A stretch of DNA of 64,000 nt from the NCBI GenBank assembly GCA_030374765.1, contig JARGXX010000021.1, positions 248,001 to 312,000 on the forward strand, in the 5' to 3' direction. Shown one piece after another: positions 39,473 to 49,261 of this stretch. A model generated the notes under the pieces. It made no database searches, was not told the origin of the DNA, and worked only from the letters and a program-made list of their open reading frames with translations. Position numbers and translations under genes: made by a program. This stretch comes from Agarophyton chilense. Taxonomy: Eukaryota; Rhodophyta; Florideophyceae; Gracilariales; Gracilariaceae. Numbering within the stretch: position 1 is the stretch's first letter; every line of letters starts with the position of its first letter.

Positions 39473-42400
39473 TTAACGCTTGATTACAGAAAAAATATAG
39501 CTTAGGAGACGTTGAATCATTTCTTGTTCATGTTTCCTACTCGTACATAGCGAAGCATACAATAATTCTTTTCCTCCAGGTACTAATCCACCAACCATCA
39601 GCGCATGAGCAGATACTTCAATTGCCCTGTCGAACATTTCTTTCTCAGCCATCTCGGAGGCAAACGTTTTGCTTCCAAACATCATCATCACCACATCTCT
39701 ACGCTGTGAAAAAGGTAACTGGCGAACTGCACGACCCACAGCCTCGGCAAGCTCGCTGTTTCCATGGGCTTCTGAGAAAAGGCCTTGAACTGCGTAGCTA
39801 ACAGACTGAAAATTGCCATATTCACTGGCTATGCGGATCACAGACGGGTTGCTGCTGTCTGTGTTCATGATCATATCAAGAGCTGCTGATGATTGGCATC
39901 GTCTCAGACCCATTTCAACAAGCATGTGCTCCATTTTCTTTTTGAAGTGGTCATCAAAATGCCGTTCTCTATCACATATGATCCTGAATAACCCTTCCAC
40001 GGCAACCTGAAGTCCCTCTCCATCTTCCGATATTTGTTCGCAACTTCTAATGAGTTCTTCTATCATGTTATCACTCATACCCTTTCCTGAATGCCTCAGC
40101 AGTCGTCCTAAATCAGACGGAAATAGCTCTGCCATTCCTAGGAACAGCTGCTTCGATTCAACTGAAGCAATAGAGTTTTTGTCACCAAACAACGGACATT
40201 GCGAACCGAACCATTTTGACTTCTTTTCGTTCAACTCAAAGCTGTTGTCACGAATGCCGCGAAGAATTGCCAGACAGCTGGCTCTTATGGAGGGCTCAGT
40301 TTCCTTTGAGCAAAGCACCTCCTCGATCATGCTCACCCAAGGCAAAGCGGGACTAGCAATCTTTGTATTTGTTATCACCCTCATTGCCATGCCGCTAGGT
40401 TTATAATTGACACCTTTACTTGTTCCCGTGTTTTGTTGTTCATCAACACAAAACTGAAATACAGACCGGATAACTCCAATCGGAAAGCTCGTTGTTGCTC
40501 CTAAAAAAGTCGTACGTGCCTGGTCCTCCGGGGGCAAGTCCTCTTCTTGTATTAGCCCTTGTGCTTTCCTGGCTCGCCGCAGAGCTTCTGACGTCGCCCG
40601 AAGTTTTCCGACACGCTCCGGATCAAAGCTACTCTTTTTTCTCGTTTTCCATTCGTGTAACACAATCTTCTCAACCAGCATCTCTAGAGCATTTGCGGCT
40701 CGACTATCATTTAACCGTGCGCAATCAGACGTCATTAAAACACCTTGAATAAACTGGGCAGTTGATGCGTCAATTTTGTCAAGACGCTTCTTCTCCTCTT
40801 CCAAGCCAATCAATGGTTCGTCGTCGAGAAATGCGCTTCGAAGGATCTCTTCAGCCGTAAATTCTGTAAGCGAGAGTGCTGCTTGTTGTACATCTCCCCA
40901 TGACAAACAAGACGTGGTTTCATTCGAGCTTGTGGTTTTCGCTGGGCTGAGTTCAGTTAGACAACTACGAAGCAGTTTTGTCACCATTTGCATCATTCTC
41001 TGCCTCTTTTTGCCCCCTTCTCCGCCAGCAGCCACCCCGAGAAGTTTTAGATAACTTCTTCTACATTGGGGCCTCACATTCGCAGCACTGGGAAAGCTCT
41101 TCATGACAACTTTCACAGCTTTGATTGGGTCCAGAACTTCCTCTTTCGCCATGGCACACATAACATCGAAACACAAAGACGTAGCTTGAGGAGCAACTTC
41201 CATGCTCTTTGGTGTAATACAAAGGCTTATGAAAGGAATGAGGTCTACGCATCTTGAGGGACGCACTTCTGCAAGTTTGTGAACAGCAGCTGCAGCAGCC
41301 GTACGGATCTGAGCTCGAACCGAATCAAAAGATGACTTAAGCGTTTCAAGTTCTCTCGCGAGAAGACGAATCCCAATGGATGGAGCATATTCTGAGGCCC
41401 AAGCGAACGCGACGAGAACGGTTCCATAGACTTCTGAATTAATGTGTGAGCGAGAGAGACGCATCAGAGTACTGAAAGCAACATTACTTGCTTCCATACT
41501 TGACATAAGACCCGGAGACGTCAAGATTTCTCTCAGGAATCCGGCTACAATCAGGCCATTTCTTTCTTCTTGCAGAAGCATCATGACCGAAGGAAAGTAG
41601 AAAACGAACAAACTCTCCTTGCGTACTCTTCTTAGTAATTGAAGGGAAACAAATCGTATCCGAGAATTTTCGTGACGCATTAAGACAAACAACGTGCCAA
41701 GAACGACAAACGCTGGGAGATCTACGAACCGCTTATCACTCTCGACGTCTTGGCTTGTATCTCTGGCTTTGGAGTCTTGGGCTAAGGAATTGACACCCCC
41801 TACACCGTTCTCATCACTGTCAAACAGTCCTGCGCTTTCTTTCACGAGAACTTCGAAATCTCCCCTAATCCAGTCCTCGGTGGATTTTGAAGACTTCCAT
41901 GAAATGATCAACTTTCGAAGCACTCCTAGTACAAGAGCTGAAGCCGGCCATTTACGCCTTGCCGCCTCCCTGAGAGCTTCATCTGTGTTCGATAGTAGTT
42001 CTGTCCTCAGAGAATCGTCGCCTGAAGCCATATCTTTAGCTAACCGTATGACATATGCAGCAGCTTTTGCAAGCTGTTCAGCACCGACTGCTATTCCAAT
42101 AGAGCCAACAGCTTGGAAAACTGAGGAAATGAACAATGAAACGAAAGTCGTGACTCTCGAAGCTGTTCTTGTTATCTGTTTGACCAGTTGTAATACAATT
42201 CCCATTGCTCTTGCGCATGCTCTGAGATTTCCTCTCAATGCCAACTGACCCGTGACGATGGATAAAGAGAACACAGCGAGATCAAATCCAGATAACTCCA
42301 AGGCGTCAAGTACCCATTCGGAGTGCAAATCCCAAAGAGTTTCAAAGGCAGTTGCGTCCCCAAACTCTAAACAACTTATCAAACAACGTGAAAGTATTCG

Positions 42401-43072
42401 GCTCGTTGAGTACACATCATCTGCGATGCGAACGATATCTGTAATATAAAGTCCTTGAAATCGAGGGGATAATGGCCGAACTCCATCGAGCTGAATGTAC
42501 GGAGATCTCCCATCACAAAGGTCCAATGCAAAGGACAAGATCTCTTTTTTGCTCTCTTCCGTTACAAAGTCTGAAAGACTTGTCACGCCTTTGACAATGA
42601 CGTACAGATCCATTTCAGAAACATCACTCGTCGACTCAAGAAGAATACTTCCTACTCGATGAAGCAAAGTAGAAAAGGTTTCCTTCCCAACTGCCAGTTT
42701 CTGAGCCATTAAATCTGTGACGGCTCGTAGTGCTTCCATTTTGACCTCTCTTCTTGTGAACGAAAAAGCGCGCAGGGGCTCCTTACAACGATCATCGTCG
42801 AACCCTGTGGCCAGAAACGCAGACGCATACGCCAGCGGCTCTGCATTTTCGGTAGAAACGGCATTTGGAAGAGTCTTCACCGCATTGCCTAGGTCTTTAG
42901 CCCTAATAGCAGTTGTCGCTTCCTTACACAAAAATATCGACGCTGTCTCGGCTGCTGCTCGAGATCCATCAACGAAGCAATCAGCTAAGGCCTTCTCAAA
43001 TTGCTTCGAGTCAGAGATGGAGTTCTGAAGATCAGCGCGAGACTTCGCACCTGAAAGGCTAGTGTACGACAT
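39473..43072 (-). CDS. Large alpha-solenoid protein, focadhesin/RST1-like
   Basis: A single-exon frame of 1,199 residues from a good ATG (MSYTSLSGAKSRADLQNSIS). The whole sequence is alpha-helical with HEAT/ARM character, for example SRIRFVSLQLLRRVRKESLF and VRAQIRTAAAAAVHKLAEV. A stretch near residues 645-700 (ALCFDVM-like helix, then EEVLDPIKAVKVVMKSF and RPQCRRSYLKLLGVA) resembles the DUF3730/focadhesin pattern in animal FOCAD and plant RST1. RST1 works with RIPR as a cofactor of the cytoplasmic exosome-Ski pathway. The protein is shorter than those relatives (about 1,800). Other HEAT proteins, such as proteasome adaptor ECM29, cannot be excluded, so the family call is weak while the gene itself is solid. 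Confidence 0.8.
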   Translation of the reverse strand: MSYTSLSGAKSRADLQNSISDSKQFEKALADCFVDGSRAAAETASIFLCKEATTAIRAKDLGNAVKTLPNAVSTENAEPLAYASAFLATGFDDDRCKEPLRAFSFTRREVKMEALRAVTDLMAQKLAVGKETFSTLLHRVGSILLESTSDVSEMDLYVIVKGVTSLSDFVTEESKKEILSFALDLCDGRSPYIQLDGVRPLSPRFQGLYITDIVRIADDVYSTSRILSRCLISCLEFGDATAFETLWDLHSEWVLDALELSGFDLAVFSLSIVTGQLALRGNLRACARAMGIVLQLVKQITRTASRVTTFVSLFISSVFQAVGSIGIAVGAEQLAKAAAYVIRLAKDMASGDDSLRTELLSNTDEALREAARRKWPASALVLGVLRKLIISWKSSKSTEDWIRGDFEVLVKESAGLFDSDENGVGGVNSLAQDSKARDTSQDVESDKRFVDLPAFVVLGTLFVLMRHENSRIRFVSLQLLRRVRKESLFVFYFPSVMMLLQEERNGLIVAGFLREILTSPGLMSSMEASNVAFSTLMRLSRSHINSEVYGTVLVAFAWASEYAPSIGIRLLARELETLKSSFDSVRAQIRTAAAAAVHKLAEVRPSRCVDLIPFISLCITPKSMEVAPQATSLCFDVMCAMAKEEVLDPIKAVKVVMKSFPSAANVRPQCRRSYLKLLGVAAGGEGGKKRQRMMQMVTKLLRSCLTELSPAKTTSSNETTSCLSWGDVQQAALSLTEFTAEEILRSAFLDDEPLIGLEEEKKRLDKIDASTAQFIQGVLMTSDCARLNDSRAANALEMLVEKIVLHEWKTRKKSSFDPERVGKLRATSEALRRARKAQGLIQEEDLPPEDQARTTFLGATTSFPIGVIRSVFQFCVDEQQNTGTSKGVNYKPSGMAMRVITNTKIASPALPWVSMIEEVLCSKETEPSIRASCLAILRGIRDNSFELNEKKSKWFGSQCPLFGDKNSIASVESKQLFLGMAELFPSDLGRLLRHSGKGMSDNMIEELIRSCEQISEDGEGLQVAVEGLFRIICDRERHFDDHFKKKMEHMLVEMGLRRCQSSAALDMIMNTDSSNPSVIRIASEYGNFQSVSYAVQGLFSEAHGNSELAEAVGRAVRQLPFSQRRDVVMMMFGSKTFASEMAEKEMFDRAIEVSAHALMVGGLVPGGKELLYASLCTSRKHEQEMIQRLLSYIFSVIKR

Positions 43073-44715
43073 GTCCAGTACACGTTTGAAACTACTGAAA
43101 CTTAATGCTCCTTACCGAAGTTGCGTTCTCACTGCTGTTGAGCAAATTTTACATTTCAAACCAGACATGTAGAGGTCTGTTCTTCACGGTACTGCGCACA
43201 TTGGACTGTACGCCCGATTCAACAATCTGAGGTTTAGTGACGGGGATGTCGCGCAGGATGGGTTACGATGTTTCTGAGAGATCAATCCAAAGTCTAAGCG
43301 TTTGATTGCTACCCGTCCTACAAAGCCTGGACCGTTTTGATGCGTGCCAGATAATATGCACAAATGAGTGCATGGTAAAAGACCATCACAATTGTTTTTG
43401 ATTTTTAAAGCGTTGGGCGCCATTTGGCGCCTAAACAATAGATGAAAGAGGCACATTAATGGCACCAAGTAAGCTTTGTTGCTCGAACGCGTCATATTGT
43501 CCATTTCAAAATCTGAGCAAATATTCGAACTGCGCCATTTTTTATTTCTTCGACAGGCCCCTTCATGGCTTTTTGCAGTCTTTCGAAAGGCTAAGAACGT
43601 GAGCATGTCTGTTGAGGGCTGCGCTTAGGCACTCAAATAGGCCGCGAAGGCTCCTATACCATGCCCAAGACGACATGGGCTACGATAACACAGCGGGATA
43701 GACAAGACGCCTTGCAATGTGCAGCGGAGTATAGGTGGCAAACTAAGTGTTCTGTTTGGGTTCCATTGCAACGGTTTGGAGTCTGCAAATCTTCTCTACA
43801 CAGAGAGTTGTAACAGAAAGGCCTACGTAGAACACAACGGCGCTATGCGGATCAGCGGTGCTTTACGCAATGCAATCGCACACAAACAAAGAAAAAAGGC
43901 CAATAGATCGATGTGAAGCCTTTCTTTGGCTTCTCCTCGCCCTTTACTTTAACGTGCCTGTTGTGGTTTTCAAGCTTTCATTTGAAACTGACAACGTCAT
44001 CACGGCGCATAGAAGATTACATGGCTAACTAAAAGAGGTCTAAATAGTGTATAAGGTTTCAGTGGTCCCAAAAACAGCTCTCAGTTTGTTTTTTCAGAGC
44101 TACACATCTTCTTAATTTGGGTCATGTTTGATACACGTAAATAAGTAGTTTTGAAGTACTTTAAACCCGGCCAATCTTCGCAGATGGTTGTCAGGGGTTA
44201 TCAAGTTTTGTGGGTGTCTGTCGGTGTCGTCTGGAAGACCTCCCCACTCGACCAAAACTTCAATGCCGCTAGGCCCATCTCTGATTAACTTTTCTCGAAC
44301 TGTTATGTTTATTGAGACAGGCCAAAACTGAAAAACTCGTACATCGTGACAGAGCTAATGGAATGTGGAAAGCAGCTTAGTCTTCCGAACTCATATATTG
44401 TTTAAACGGAATTGAATATTGATAAACCCTTTTGTTTCTGTGAAATGCACCCGAAACTTCTTCTAAACCCCTCGTGCAATCTAAAGAGACATGGAATTCT
44501 CAAAAAGAACTAAGGAAATCGTCCTTGTTCATTTAAACTACATTTATCAGGAGTTTCTTCGATTATGTACGGCGCATAGATGAAGAAAAAGTATTCCACT
44601 GAAGTCAAATTCTAACAATGACACATGGTTTGGTCGGCAATTCCTGCAATAGCACGCGAGCACTGCGCTTGAAAGGGATTTCCCGGAAAGCTGATCTGCT
44701 CAGCCAGCAAAAACT
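43073..44715. other. Intergenic, about 1.64 kb
   Basis: Upstream of the alpha-solenoid gene and downstream of GT90. A 140-codon minus-strand frame (43184-43606) has no recognisable features. No RNA gene or repeat was seen. Confidence 0.5.
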
Positions 44716-46618
44716 TCACACCTGCCTATTGGTTACATCCACAGCCCCATTCTCTAGCTTAATCTCAGGTTCAACTAACAGCGACGTATATTCTTGCAAC
44801 AACACCTCCACATATGCCTCAATGGCTTTCAAAGAAAGAAAATTGTGCGCAAACTCATTCGCATTCTTGACCATTTCACGAACTGTATGATCGTTTTGAC
44901 GTGCCCAAGTGACCTTAGCCACCGTATCTGTAAAGAAGAAGTCCGTCGGTACGTAGTGGGTGTTCGGTCGAAGAAGTGGTTCGAAGAACTGTCCACAAGG
45001 AGTTTCTTGCTTGATCATTAGAGACGGTCCAAATACCTGATGTCTTGTACGATCGGCCCACATGCAGTTTCCTTCCGCATACAAAATATATTTGTACTTG
45101 TGATGTTCCTTTGGTTCAAGGCGCTGCAAATGAGTGTGCACCCCAGCGCAAGTTCCCCCAACAGACACATCGAGCACGTCAGGTTGTTGCTGAGATAGAT
45201 AGAGGAGCCTCGTTCTTCCGACGTCTTTGCAATGCATATCTGCGTCCGACTTGTTTCGGAAGTACATACTTGGTCTATTCCCACCTCTGAAAACCGCCCT
45301 GTCTTGTTTCCGTTCCCATGGAATGTCATCTTTGGCGTACTGCCTCATAGTCTCGTCCCACCCAGAAAACCCTCCATCTCTGTGTTTGCTTCCTTCCCAC
45401 ATGGGGAAAGGAATGTTGTTAGAGAAATTGCACGATACAATTGTGAACGCAGGATTACTCTCGGAGTAGTGCGCCCCTCGGTAAGCGTGCTCCTTATTCA
45501 CAGTTTGAACACAGTCATGGATAGCCATGAGAAACTCTGTATTCTTTATACGTCCTTCCTCTGCAAGACGGGAAAGCAGCCAAATGACTTCGTTGATTCT
45601 TGTTCTGTAAAAAGGTTTCGAGTTTCTCGGAACTTCGTATGGGTCCATCATGTACACTCGGCTGTCGATAACTTGGAACAGTATCGTTTGAACTCCTTTG
45701 TTCGCTCCAGGCGGAGTAAGAGAATAAGTCCTTCTGCGAAGTACATCGAAGAACATCTGACGATGTATTCCGCCACTGAAACTTTCCACGTACGCTTTCG
45801 CGAGTCGTCGATAATAAACCTTAATTGTTTGGAGAGAAAGAGTCCCAGTACTGCCGGGGACTTGAAGGTCTGCCATGTTCCGGTTCATGGGGTGCTTTGG
45901 CAGATTTGCGTTTTGTTGTTCGAGCTGTCCCAGGGGTTGATCCAGGCTTTGGTCTGCAGGAGCATTTTGCACTCTGACTTCTTCCGCTGTCTCCCCCCTG
46001 TGTTCAGAACTAAGTGATTCACCGCGGTTTCGTGCTTCAACATATTCCATCACAGCTTCTCCATCTCTATTTCGAGAAAAGGTTTGATTCTCGGGTTGAA
46101 ATTGACCTGAAGAGGTATGCAGGGATGCCATGTTTTTTGCAGGGGAGCCAGAACGAGCAGTTCTATACAAAATTCCCGTGGAGTTCCAAACTAGCAGACT
46201 GAAGAAGTCTGCCATGTAAATGGTGACCAAAACGGCGAACAGAATCTTACGGAAGGAGGAAAGAAGATCGATAGACTATGTTAGGATCAGTTCTCGAAGA
46301 TTGCCCATGTATGATACAAATATGTTCAAGACAACTTACCATTCCACAGCTCTGCGACGGATACAGGCACATGCCAATGCGCATCCTCGACTTCTTGTTG
46401 TTTTTCTTGTTTCTTCGATGCGAGGATGAGTCGGATGTATTCAAAAAGCGAGCGAACCAAGACGATCTTTTTCGAGAACGTGTGGGGCGCCTGGCGTTCT
46501 TCGATCGAGCGTAGCGGCGATTTGAAGCCCTTGTCCATCCTCTTTCCTCAACATCGGAAAAGTCCGAACCATCAGAATCTGTTGAATAATATTCACGCGA
46601 AGCTCCTGTCCAAAACAT
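44716..46618 (-). CDS. CAP10/KDELC-type glycosyltransferase (GT90), one intron
   Basis: Exons 46618-46340 and 46245-44716 give 602 residues. The 94-nt intron (46246-46339) has donor GTAAGT and acceptor GTAAG. Splicing joins a Ser/Arg/Lys-rich cytosolic N-terminus of 93 residues (MFWTGASREYYSTDSDGSDF...) to a signal-anchor starting ILFAVLVTIYMADFFSLLVW, giving a type II membrane protein. The lumenal domain has CAP10/GT90 landmarks: NIPFPMWEGSKHRDGG, RAVFRGGNRPS with RTRLLYLS, and KYILYAEGNCMWADRTRHQV with FGPSLMIKQETP. GT90 enzymes include POGLUT (O-glucose or O-xylose on EGF repeats) and fungal capsule xylosyltransferases. In a red alga the acceptor is unknown; a wall polysaccharide or glycoprotein in the Golgi is likely. 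Confidence 0.88.
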
Positions 46619-48022
46619 GTTGGATAGAGAACGAAGAGCTCCCTTTCGATCGCGAACGTTTCGCTCCAGATTGTTTGGGCAAGTGAGGAACGAGCACGTA
46701 GAACGATTGTGGCGCAAGTGGGGAGGGTGAGGCGCAAGCAGAAAGACTAGAGCCGCTGAAATACCTTTAAGATAGCTGATGGGAAAAACAAACGCAAGAC
46801 ACGCTGCTCGTAACCCTTCGCTACGCCTCGCTTTCGAAGTGAAGTCCTTCTTCACTCTAAAAGCAATGCTGAAAACCCAGGAATCAGACTGCCAGCATCA
46901 GCTCTTGGATTTCGTTGCTGATAAAGCAAACCGACATTCCAGTCAACTCTCCGTGACGAAAGAGACAGCAGCATTATTGTTCGTGTCTTTTCTGCACTGC
47001 AGACTCTCCGTTGCCTGGATATGTTTAAAATCAGATTAAACTTCCAATTCGAATGCTGCGCTACGGCATGGAATTGTTATTAAACCGAGTAGATACTTGG
47101 TATTAAAAATGCGCCACATCAGCTGTGAAATATTCATCCAAGGTCCTTTATTCTGAGATACCAAAGTTGTTGAATTTATGACTCACAATCTTTACGATTC
47201 CAAGATGATTCATCTTTCCTTCAGAATTCAGAATATGAGAAGCGATGGTTTCTCTCTCGAAACTCCATCCGGAACAACATGAAGCATGTACTAAGGGTAG
47301 ATCAATGGATACAGAGTATTTCAAGAATAAACTTTCTGAATGTAGTGTATGGCTTTTTGCCTTCCCGGTATGGAGGACTGTTCGCGATAGTGAGCTAGAA
47401 ATGATCCCGTATATACCTCAGAAAGCTCTCTTGACCTATGGTCGGCGCAGAGTGGAACAGTTCAGAAACTTTTACGTCCTGAAAACATGGCGGTGACGCT
47501 TGTTCCTAGCAGCATTGTCCACATCAAAATCTGGGAGAAATTGTACAGGCAACGAGATGAGCAGTAAATAAGAGAAGTTGCTTCGAATAGACGGCGCTGG
47601 AAAATCAGTAAGCCCTACCGGCAGAGTGCGATTCGTCGCTGTCATTAACTTGCGCATTCGGTACTTGTTTGGTCGTTCTTTCATGAAGACAAGAGCAAAG
47701 AGAAGACAAGAGCAAAGAGAAAACAAGGAGGTGTTTCATGGGCATTCTGTACTCTACGTGAAGCATAATCACGGCGGGTATTTGTAAATTGGCCTCGTCG
47801 AGTAAGAGTTGAACAGGCATGCAAGGCACTTGTAGAACGGTACGCGACGCAATACGGAGAGTTGAAAGGATTTTGGCCATATTTTCGAGAGCGCCCGTGC
47901 GACGGACATTCGCCGCGTCAAGCGGAGCCCGTCGATGGTTGGTACGAATGTATCACATGCTGGGAGAAGGACAGCCGTGTGAGGGTAGAGGGTTGCGTTG
48001 TGGAAGGCAGTATCTACTCGAA
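46619..48022. other. Divergent region between GT90 and PPTase, about 1.4 kb
   Basis: Upstream of both GT90 (minus) and the phosphopantetheinyl transferase (plus). No gene was recognised up to 47818. From 47819 a frame in phase with PPTase stays open and may be an N-terminal extension. A short direct repeat AAGACAAGAGCAAAGAG occurs twice near 47687-47717. Confidence 0.5.
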
Positions 48023-48827
48023 ATGAAGAAAACGACAGCTTGGACAATCAGCGTGGACTGCTCAATGGCCAGCGCACGAAACCGAATCGACATCTGGAAG
48101 GCAAACCTGTGTGATACGAGACTAAGGCATTTGTGGGCTAAGGTGCTCTGCGAAGAAGAACACGTTCGAGCGCAAGGTATCACAAACGAGACGGTAGGTG
48201 AGAGCAGCACACGGCGACATAACAAAAATAAGTCTAACCGCGTGAATGGGTTGTGCGCAGACTCGGGAGCAATTCCGCTCGAGTAGAGCGTTTGTACGCG
48301 ACGTACTGACACGATATCTACCAGGCACGAGCGCAGCTGAGCTAAGGTTCAAGCGAGGAGAGCATGGCAAGCCGCGACTAAGCAACGACGAGCGACTGAA
48401 GTTCAACGTTGCACACACGGGCAACATAGGTGTTCTTTGCGTGTGCTACGAGCGAGAAGTGGGCATCGACATCGAGAGAAGGGAGCGAAAAGTGCACAAG
48501 CTTGAGCGCGTGATGCGCAAGAGCCTGGACGAGGAAGAGATAGAGCGTATTGTGGGACGCAGCAGCGACGAGGACATGGTGCGCGCGCACTTCCTGCGCG
48601 CATGGACGCAGAAGGAGGCGTTCGTGAAATGCACAGGCGACGGCATCTCGCGCGGACTGCGCTCATTCGCGGTGGACCAACGCACCGGGCTGGTGCGCGA
48701 CGAAGCGAAAGTCTCGCCGCGCTTCCGCGTCGTGGACGTGCCGGTGGACTGCCACCACACGGCCTCACTTTGCTACGCGCTCATGGCGCCCTCGCCAGCC
48801 CCGCAATTGCAGCTGTTGCATTGGTGA
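48023..48827 (+). CDS. Sfp-type 4'-phosphopantetheinyl transferase, one intron
   Basis: Exons 48023-48193 and 48261-48827 give 245 residues. The 67-nt intron has donor GTAGGT and acceptor GCAG and joins codons cleanly (NET to TRE). Family landmarks: RIDIWKANL near the start, GKPRL and FNVAHTGN, the Mg-binding GIDIE at 125-129, and WTQKEAF at 172-178 with the catalytic Lys-Glu pair. The enzyme moves phosphopantetheine from CoA onto acyl carrier proteins, so it activates fatty acid synthase and possibly aminoadipate reductase-type carriers. The frame is open upstream to an ATG at 47819. The added 68 residues are Arg-rich and nearly free of acid at first (RAPVRRTFAASSGARRW), like a mitochondrial presequence, so a longer organellar form is possible. 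Confidence 0.9.
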
Positions 48828-49261
48828 TGGCGCATCCACACGTCCCACACGTCCCACACGTCAAACACGTCAAACACGTTCCGACCCTTTGGAGCATCCT
48901 CCGCCTGCCCCGTCGCCCCAACCACGCGGCCGTGGCCCGTTCGGGGCGTCCATCGCGTCGCGCTGCTGTATCGCGTCCAGTCAGTGGAACGCGCCGCGAG
49001 GAGCGTCGGTCGCCTTCACCGCCCGCCCCCAGCAGCGCGTCTCCTTCGTCAACCGCAAACGGCGTTCCCAGTCTCTCCCCTCGCAGCGACCAACGCTAGC
49101 CAGCACCGTGCTATCTCCTTGTCCCCCCGGCACGCCCTGACCCCCGCCCATCCCCCCTCCCCTTGCCCTTGTGTCTCCACGAACCTCTTTCGCGTACCAT
49201 TTCCTCTACCCCCCCTCATCTCCATCTGAAATTCGTATTTCGATTTCCTCCCTCCAAATTA
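48828..49261. other. Intergenic between PPTase and the Snf2 ATPase
   Basis: About 430 bases holding the Snf2 promoter and leader. It contains about five imperfect 9-base repeats of ACACGTCCC/ACACGTCAA (48838-48879), then C-rich sequence. CACGT cores repeated in tandem could be bHLH/bZIP-type sites, which is inference only. Confidence 0.5.

Noticed and set aside
43184-43606. 140-codon minus-strand frame in the gap upstream of the alpha-solenoid gene
   Set aside because: Basic mixed composition, no signal peptide, domain or repeat; chance frame cannot be excluded.
48602-49099. 165-codon frame across the end of PPTase and the 9-bp repeats
   Set aside because: Its His/Val/Pro repeats arise from the tandem DNA repeat, and it overlaps conserved PPTase codons.
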